A stretch of 27,222 nt of DNA from Didymodactylos carnosus. Its lineage: Eukaryota; Rotifera; Eurotatoria; Philodinida; Philodinidae. The stretch's first letter is position 1. The number at the start of each line of letters is the position of its first letter. The translations under genes were made by a program, and so were the position numbers. Positions 20,653 through 27,222 of the stretch are shown here, one piece after another. The stretch is from NCBI GenBank assembly GCA_905250885.1, contig CAJNOQ010001965.1, positions 1-27,222 of the forward strand. Reading direction: 5' to 3'. A model generated the notes under the pieces. That model did no database searches and was not told the DNA's origin. It saw only the letters and a program-made list of their open reading frames with translations.

Positions 20653-21257
20653 GCCTACCGGTCGGTCAAACATGATCTTTGGTACCCTCAAAACCAGATG
20701 GTACATAGGCTATTGGGTACGCTGATTACTATGACAAATTTTGTTTTATTGTCCGGATTAAGGAAGCTGCAATAGACGAATTATTCATGAAATACGATTT
20801 TTCCACTGTAAGCTAAAATAAAAATCTTACAGCGCCTTGATTTATGAATCAAATTTCTTCAGATTATCAAAATTCACTCACTTTCACCTGCTCTGCAGTT
20901 TAGGAAAGTTAAAATTTGTTTTCATGCTATATTTTTGTGTGAGAATCTTCGGTGAACTTCTAGAAAACCTTTCAAGATACCTTTTAGTTTTCCGTATTTT
21001 TGTTTCTGTGAAGAGATGAAACACATCAGACTAAACTTTTATGCTAATCTGAAGGAATTTCGTTGATAAATGAAGGCGCTGCAAGATGTTTATTTTAGTT
21101 TACGGTAGAAAAATCATATTTTCCGAATAATTCGTCTGTTGCAGTTTACGTAATCCGGACAACAAACAAACTTTGCCACAGTGGTTAGCGTGCCTAATCG
21201 CCTATGCACCATCTGGTTTTGAGAGTACCAGAGGTTATGTTTGGCCGATAGGTAGGC
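20653..21257. mobile_element. foldback element K with tRNA-like arms
   Basis: The arms 20653-20867 and 21046-21257 are inverted copies. They share GCCTACC, CTCAAAACCAGATGGT, TTGTCCGGATTA and CGAATTATTC, around a loop of about 180 bp. In the right arm on the + strand, CACAGTGGTTAGCGTGCC (21177-21194) resembles a pol III A box, and GGTTTTGAGAGTACC (21215-21229) sits where a degenerate B box would be. A tRNA-derived SINE head is therefore possible, present as two inverted copies. Without the second arm it would pass as background sequence. No protein coding. Confidence 0.7.
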
Positions 21258-22021
21258 CCTCGATGATTGTCTGTAGCATCTGAATCATAGTAGATGGAGG
21301 TGTGAGACTTGTACCTAATTGTAGAGTGACATCTTCTTCATACTCGAATGTATTTACAGCAATATCTCGCCATCGTATCGTTTTAAGTTTTAATAAACTT
21401 AAACCGAACTTGACAAAAATACAAAAGTGACAAAAGGCATAAAAATTATTAATGAAAATAATTTCTATGTAAAAACTGTATCTTATAAGACAATTTCCTA
21501 AAAATGCAAACTCATGAAATTCTGAAGTCAAGAAGCTGTTAGCGGGGTGGATTCGAAAGCAATAAGCAGCAGAATTTCAAATGGCGGGAAATTATTTTGA
21601 GTCTTCCAAAGAGAAAAAGTGCTTGAAATGGTGGAAGTATTATCATCAACTTATCACCATTTGCAGGAAAAAGCGAAAAGTTGATAGCAACGTCTCCTTA
21701 TAGGTGACGTAAGCCCTTAAGGCTTCCGACAGGAAGAAATAGCATTTAGAAGTGCTAGAAATGAATATTACAGCTTTTTGAATAAACGGTAGCCACAGTT
21801 GACGGGTTTTCAGACCGTTACATTGGGTTTTGTACTGAAGTTAAATTATCTGGTCAAAGGAAGTCCACAGGCTCTCAGCCGTTAATACCAGCTGGCGGCC
21901 ACTGTTCCACTGTATCTAGTCCATAAGTCTGTATATCTTCTCTATTGAAATGAAATACTCACAAGGATGAGAGAACAAGGTTTTTCACTAGTCTTTAAGT
22001 TCTTTCAAGTTTTTCTTTCCA
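21258..22021. other. spacer downstream of the Stealth gene
   Basis: Contains a minus-strand open segment of protein-like composition (about 21262-21385, reading TFEYEEDVTLQLGTSLTPPS) that runs straight into foldback K. It has no start or recognised family and might be a decayed exon. The 3' UTR of the Stealth gene should also lie here. Confidence 0.3.
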
Positions 22022-23254
22022 TCAAAGTGTACAATCATTCGATTCAAATCTACTTATTTTTGGAAACAAATCTTTCAAAAATCCTTCAAATTCTCGGTGA
22101 ATAATATGTTGTTTTGTATAATTTGAACTTGTACGATCGTTAATACTCAAAAATTTTGGCATGAGCGATAGCATTCGAAGTCTATCGAAAAATTGTCTAA
22201 CTTTCCCCAAGTTATTTGTTAATACTTGGTTACAAAAATCTTCACCATACACACACGTGCTTTTCATTCGTCGTTGTTCCACACAATACCCTTGTTCGAG
22301 TAAATATTGTGAAAGAAAGTATGTTGGATGAATATCTCTCATATCCCGAAAACGATGCGATGATTGTTGCCGATGGATTTCACTGAATGTTTTAGACCAA
22401 AGCTCTTCGGCAACTGATTTTCGAAGCGGATGTGGGGCATGTGGAAGAAAGTGACGAGTTCGGTTCGTGAATCCTTGATTATCGAGAATAGCATTCGTGT
22501 TCAGCATGGCCCTTTTATGGATGTTTAATGAAACATTCGTGTTTGAGGTCAATCGATCGTCACCATAAATCACTAGACATGTCGAATTAAAAAAATCATT
22601 TATCGAAACCGGTCGCCCAAATATATAATCATCATTGAAATAAAGATAGAACTCTCTTAAATGTGGAATCTTGTGAAGATTGGCTTCGATTGCATGAGAA
22701 TTGAATGTTGGCAAATATATTTCATCCATGATTGTCCGAGTGGAAATAGCACTCACTTGAGAATTGAAAGTATTTAGCCATTTGGGAATTTGATCGGTTA
22801 CGATATAGATATGACCGTTGAACCAGGGCATATATTTTTCAATACTTCTGAGAGAAAAGCACAATTCATTGTTGTCTTTTGATAGGCTGGATGCAATACT
22901 GTGACGTTCTTGAAGGCGATCGTCGCCCAGTAATACTTTATCAATCGAAAACCAGTACTCTTTTGTTCTTAAGTATTCGGCACTAGTGCCATTTACGTAA
23001 GTGTAAACAATGTCGAACAGAAAATCATCAGATGACGACGATCGCCTCAACAGCCAGTAGGTGCTGTTCTGAATAATAATGATAATGGTAAGGCTAGCAA
23101 TTAGACAAAATTTAAATTTATTACCTAACGCCTAAATGTAAAGAAATTATAGTTCACATGGATTGCATGTACGTTTTCATCCCTACCAGTCTATATGTAC
23201 AAGGTTAGGACACCATGACATTAGCATAGTATGTGCAGTTTGCTGCGAACTCAT
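22022..23254 (-). CDS. Stealth-family sugar-phosphate transferase (GNPTAB-like, compact)
   Basis: Transfers a sugar-1-phosphate to a glycan acceptor; relatives are animal GlcNAc-1-phosphotransferase and bacterial capsule polymerases. The frame 23131-22022 holds all four Stealth regions: CR1 (FDIVYTYVNG, residues 57-66), CR2 (ELCFSLRSIEKY, IYIVTD, LPTFNSHAIEANLHKIP, YLYFNDD, FGRPVS; 107-200), CR3 (HAPHPLRKSV, SSHRFR; about 245-280) and CR4 (MPKFLSINDRTSSN, from about 342). Upstream, LIASLTIIIIII forms a likely type II membrane anchor followed by basic RR. No ATG precedes CR2 in this frame, so a spliced start is needed. My best model is exon 23254-23201 (18 codons), intron 23200-23132 (69 nt, GTACAT...TTTAG) and exon 23131-22022, giving 387 residues. 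The first exon is uncertain; the rest is firm. Notch-type and other GNPTAB insertions are absent. Confidence 0.85.
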
Positions 23255-23261
23255 AAAATAG

Positions 23262-23744
23262 AAATGAATTTTAACACGACTAATAAAGAGAAAGAATCTG
23301 ATAGACAAACACGTGAAAAAAAAAGGAATACCTCGATAGAGGATAGAATCCAGTAATATTGGTTTTCTAGACTAATGCTCTTTTTCTGAGCTACGAGGCA
23401 CGATCAAACACACTCTCAGTTCACATAAATGATTTAACTATCGGAGTCTCGAATACTGACACAGTATCCCTCGTACAACGAACAATACTACTACCGACTT
23501 CATTACAGGAGTATATATATATATTCTGTCGAGGATTTAACATGCCTGTTTTGAGCCGCTAGGTCACTTGATAAAGAGAAGAATTGTAAAACAAGACTTT
23601 AGAATGAAACTAGAAATGAATTATATGCTCATTGATATATTGATATATGCTCTTGTAGTGAGATCGGCAGTACTACCGTTCGTTATACAAGGGATATTGC
23701 GATTATCTCTCTTTGTCCGCTGTGTTAAAATTCATTTCTAGTTT
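23262..23744. mobile_element. inverted-repeat element L upstream of the Stealth gene
   Basis: The arms 23465-23519 and 23642-23696 are inverted copies (TATCCCTCGTACAACGAAC against its diverged complement). Outside them, AGAAATGAATTTTAACAC near 23262-23280 pairs with GTGTTAAAATTCATTTCT near 23725-23742. A third copy of ACTAGAAATGAATT lies at 23620. The centre includes a (TA)n run at 23513-23522. The outer left arm ends only about 10 bp from the predicted Stealth start codon, so the element, if real, lies in its promoter region. Confidence 0.55.
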
Positions 23745-25804
23745 CGTTCTAAGTTTTGTTTCACGATTCGTCGTATAAATTAGTTATATTACATTTCGTA
23801 ATAGGTCTATGAGAGATGGGGTGCACATGATCTGAGAGTGCGCTACTTGATTATCTCTGTTGACTTGATAGGTACGAAAACCCCTAAAAGGGTGTAAGAA
23901 AGACGATTTCTACGAGAAATGTTCTTCTTTTCAGATTATCTTTTTAGATTAACTTAAAACGTAGTTGTCAAGAGTGTTCTCTGTAGTTTCCTCCGAGATG
24001 ACTCATTGTTTCAATGTGAGTCAGCTTTAAACCAAGGAGCCCGGTAAAAATCGTTAAACAATTGTGGATTAATTGCCGATTTTGACTACATGGGATGATC
24101 CCTAAGAAAATAGAAAATCTCTGAATTTTATAACAAAAACTGCCATTCATCTACAAAGCTGCTGGCCTCCTGAGATTTTATCCGATGACACTATCTCAGG
24201 AGTGTTTGTTTTTGTTTCTAAGAGGTATCACAAGCCTCCGAAGTTTTGAAAACTCAACTATCGTGATTTGGAAAACACTATAAGTTTGGGAAAAAACAAA
24301 ATCCTTTATAACAAAAAGACTGTCATCTACTTTTAGTATCAGTTGAATCGGTTGAAAATTTAGGGCCGCCGATGATCTTATAGCGTGACATGGCTCTGTC
24401 GCCTGTTTGTTTCTAGAACAAAAAGGTATCCATTTTCTCAGCTACATCGTATAATGAAAGATGTTGTTATGGATGGAGGGTGGACAGCAGTGTGAAAGTG
24501 AGTCCGAAAATTAGTTTTATACGGAAGATAGTTACATGCTTTAGTACGAAAGGCGGATCGAGCATAGACTCGCATTCAAGGTAAACTAGAATAAAACAAG
24601 GAACATCAAGTAGATTCCCAGATAATACTGTCTGGTTCGTCCTGTTGGTGATTGAAACATATAGAGAACTTGAAAATTTTCAACACTTCTATGCTCAAAA
24701 TTCGCTGAAGAGCCGGCATATCGACGTGTATCATGAGGTAAAGATTTATCTCAGAGATTGAGGTCTTGATCCCGGTCTTGGTTTCGTCGGAAAAAAGTGT
24801 TTTGGTCCCGCGGGACAGAGTACGGTTCCAGCTCCGCACATCTATGTCTAAGGATCATGAAACTCCTTAAAGCCTATACGTCTGTAATGTACGCCCCGCT
24901 CGGATATGAGACTGGAGACTGGAGTTAGAGTTTTCTCACGCAATGTTGTCTTCTATAAACTGTTTATTCTTTGACACATCAGTACTGTCACTCTAAACAA
25001 GTTCTTACTACTACTTGGAGAATTTATAATTCTGATACTATTGCAGCTCGATTTTCATAGAGACAATTTTTCGTTTAGATTGTCTCAAGCTATGAGTATA
25101 TACTTACCATTGTTTCAAATAATTAGCCTATTTCTCATAGTGATGGGAAGACGTTAAATATTTTTTTCTGGAATTAATCCTTTTCAAGTATATCAATTTG
25201 TATTTGCGCATCAAAAGATTAAAAAACTGAAGGTTAATAGAAAAAACGTTGTTTCGATGATTGAAGATATTTTTGTCTGTTATGGAAGCGTAAAAACACA
25301 TAAATTCAAAACATGGATAAAAATCCAATAGTTTTATCAATTCTACAATAAAGCTGAAATTTTCTGGGAGAAGGATGTCCATTTTTCCTCAAATTTTTTT
25401 GCACTGTCGGTATTCCTGGTCTGACCTTGTGTTTTTTCGAGACAGAATATTGGATATCTCAAATATTTCTGCAAGATAACGTCATTAGATGGATGTACAA
25501 TTAGATCACTCGGAAGACCTTACTAGTTGTTTCAAGTACAGAAAAATAGATTGAAAAAATTCATTCGTTTTCAATGCTCATAGTTTCTACAGAAAGACAA
25601 ACTGTATTTCTACAGCTAAACGCTCATAGTTTCTATGTTGAAGACCGAACATGCCGTACGATCGCCGAAAGAAGCGTAATTCGTGATTCTGCCTCACGCT
25701 GGCACCTCTGACTCTTCTCGGATCCAGTTTTGGCTACAGTCATCATTTTCTTATACCATTTGTTGCTGGCTTCGGTGTCGTTTCTAGACATTCATTTCAT
25801 TTAC
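23745..25804. other. long non-coding stretch with a weak tandem duplication
   Basis: No gene recognised. Segments 24125-24235 and 24300-24428 look like diverged tandem copies: TTATAACAAAAA.CTG...CATCTAC, then a GCCGCC/GCCTCC patch, then GTTTGTTT...TTTCTA and AAGAGGTAT / AAAAGGTAT. Within the first, CTCCTGAGA (24167-24175) and TCTCAGGAG (24194-24202) form a 9-bp stem. The minus-strand frame 24606-24839 has no recognised domain. Confidence 0.35.
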
Positions 25805-25851
25805 GTGACACTAATGGTGTCACATCATTGAGCATTATCAATAATGCAATG
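25805..25851. repeat. two adjacent small hairpins
   Basis: GTGACAC (25805-25811) pairs with GTGTCAC (25817-25823). Right after it, CATTGAGCATTAT (25826-25838) pairs with ATAATGCAATG (25841-25851) across a 2-nt loop and one bulged A. This tandem arrangement resembles the pair at 7467-7536. Confidence 0.5.
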
Positions 25852-27222
25852 TAATTCCTTGTGGTGAGAAAGGATACTCCCCCATTTTGGAAAATTTCAT
25901 CGATTCAACATGGCAAAATAGCAGTTTGTAGAGCATCAGAAGGTGCATATTTCTCTGTATTTTTAGTTCTTCAACTGTGTGGTTGTTGAAGACACTGAAA
26001 AGGTTGATCGACGCGGCATGCATCGGGGTGATACCTACGAAATAAAACCTGGTGCTGAGTAATCTTTCGTTTTTCTGAAAAATGCTTTTCACTGTTAAAT
26101 AGGCGAGATCAGTCTGTACCAATAGATGTATTTCCTATGTTGTGAAAATAAGGAAAGCAAAGAGAAGGTTCGAAAAAGAACGTTTTTTGTTATTTTCCAA
26201 ACTATCATACTCAGTATAAATGATATATCTCGCTTAGCAAAGCTTGTCACACCTATGGGCAGATTTTGTCGAAGTTTCACGGCTTTGGGGTCTTGCAGCT
26301 GCTACGGCAAATACATGATCACGTGTGAATTTTCTATAATTTCACACTCTTTCACGAGCAAGAATTTCTTTTCATATATATGTGTCCGCACACCGTTTTA
26401 CGACTTTCACTAGTAATCACGTGAGGAAAATATGACGCGAAAAGTGCAAGATGAACAGTGGATTTTTATGCTCCCGTTTCTTGACCTTTAAAGGCATTTT
26501 TATTTTAAAAAATTTCAAATTTAGTAACTTATCTTAGATATAGTTTTGCATAGGAAATCAGATACAAATAGTTTTGGAATTTTGAAAAGACATTAGACAT
26601 GAAAATTTCGCTTATTTTGTTTTCTTTTCGAAAAAATCAGCATTTTTAAAGGTTCTTACGCAAAAGTGAGTTTTTTCTAGTTATCTTGATGAGCTCTATC
26701 CAATTAAACAAAACTAAATGAAAAACAAAATTTTACTGTCGTTTTGAATTGCCAGACTTAACATTTCAGGTTTTCGACAGTTTGTGTTTCGATCTTATAC
26801 ATTCTGCATTTTCACTTTGTTCTCTTTTCAGTTTTCAAGATTCGATCATACTATCTTTCATAATCGATGAGATAGATCACCATCATTTGATGGTAGAAGT
26901 GTAAATGAAAGTAAACATGGTAATTATCTTGAACGTAAAGTAAGAGAGTTATATTCATTAGTTGCATTAAGGGCCCCCTTCCCCTCTAAAATTTTTTTTC
27001 CTAGAACAGTCAATCTTACTGAAATTTTTATTGAATATGTATTTGACCATTGATAGTTTTCAGTAAAAATTTAAGCTCATAATATTGAGTTTTTTGCGAG
27101 TTATTGTAACATCAAGGGTCAAAAAGTAGGTGTCCGTGTGTCAAAGATTTTGTTTTCAATTTTAATGATACGGACCTCGGGATGGTGTCAAAATGTAGAG
27201 AAGACCTGCCCCTACAACCTAA
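25852..27222. other. non-coding right edge
   Basis: Open frames at 25838-26122 (-), 26095-26280 (-) and 26126-26413 (+) overlap each other and resemble no known protein. Near 26970-26988 the run GGGCCCCCTTCCCCTC is the only GC-rich patch and might be the end of an element cut by the window edge. Confidence 0.35.

Noticed and set aside
23069..23124. Alternative 56-nt intron (GTAATA...TTATTCAG) in the Stealth gene
   Set aside because: Its length fits the other short introns and the acceptor is good, but the required phase puts TAG as the codon before the junction and would remove the membrane anchor.
24606..24839. Minus-strand 77-codon frame
   Set aside because: ATG-led but no domain, signal or exon context. 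The region looks like decayed repeat sequence.
25838..26122. Minus-strand frame with GITPMHAAS, reminiscent of an ankyrin repeat
   Set aside because: Only one partial match, no second repeat or continuing helix pattern, and overlapping frames on both strands.
26485..26655. Possible inverted match between CCTTTAAAGGCATTTTTA and CATTTTTAAAGG
   Set aside because: The similarity does not extend beyond about 15 AT-rich bases.

Overview
The window looks like nuclear DNA of an animal. It is about two-thirds A+T by eye, gene-poor and intron-containing, with GT...TTTCAG-type introns that include two of only 51 and 52 nt. Very short introns, Golgi glycosyltransferase genes, a Penelope-like (GIY-YIG) relic and a non-LTR relic together suggest a small-genome invertebrate. 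A bdelloid rotifer is my best guess, but this is inference and a database search would settle it. There are no operons, Shine-Dalgarno sites, CRISPR arrays, tRNA genes or rRNA genes.

Three genes are well supported. (1) At 2911-4376 (+) there is a complete four-exon beta-1,4-galactosyltransferase-family (GT7) gene encoding 361 residues. It has a type II signal anchor, all four disulphide cysteines, the DVD motif and the WGGEDDD motif. It carries Leu where vertebrate Gal-transferases have the specificity Tyr, which points to GalNAc transfer. (2) At 17137-17891 (+) there is a two-exon gene for a secreted 114-residue prepropeptide. It has a signal peptide, a spacer, an RQKR furin-type site and a 38-residue C-terminal peptide with six cysteines. 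I do not recognise this family, and it is the best candidate here for something undescribed. (3) At about 22022-23254 (-) there is a compact Stealth-family phosphotransferase (GlcNAc-1-phosphotransferase / capsule polymerase superfamily) with conserved regions CR1-CR4. It lacks the large insertions of animal GNPTAB.

Most of the rest is a graveyard of small mobile DNA. At least ten elements with long terminal inverted repeats or full foldback structure are readable: 112-329, 1853-2616, 4510-6049 with another element nested at 4775-5186, 6472-7234, 9515-10067, 13372-13903, 14713-15176, 16087-16264, 20653-21257 and 23262-23744. A truncated second copy of the nested family lies at 9192-9510. Several carry dense subterminal words (ATCATGAT, CCGGT, GTGCAC), as in non-autonomous DNA transposons. 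One has a tRNA-like (pol III) signature in its arms. Two retroelement relics are recognisable: a minus-strand non-LTR element at 11428-12480 and a plus-strand Penelope-like GIY-YIG endonuclease tail at 14115-14540.

Layout: 1-2900 is non-coding with two inverted-repeat elements. The galactosyltransferase gene follows at 2.9-4.4 kb, then foldbacks and hairpins at 4.5-10.2 kb. Retroelement relics and more foldbacks occupy 11.4-16.3 kb, the Cys-rich peptide gene lies at 17.1-17.9 kb, and the next stretch is a non-coding desert with one foldback. The Stealth gene is at 22.0-23.3 kb, and the last 3.5 kb holds nothing I can assign. Both enzyme genes would act on glycans in the secretory pathway, but they are 18 kb apart on opposite strands and nothing shows that they work together.
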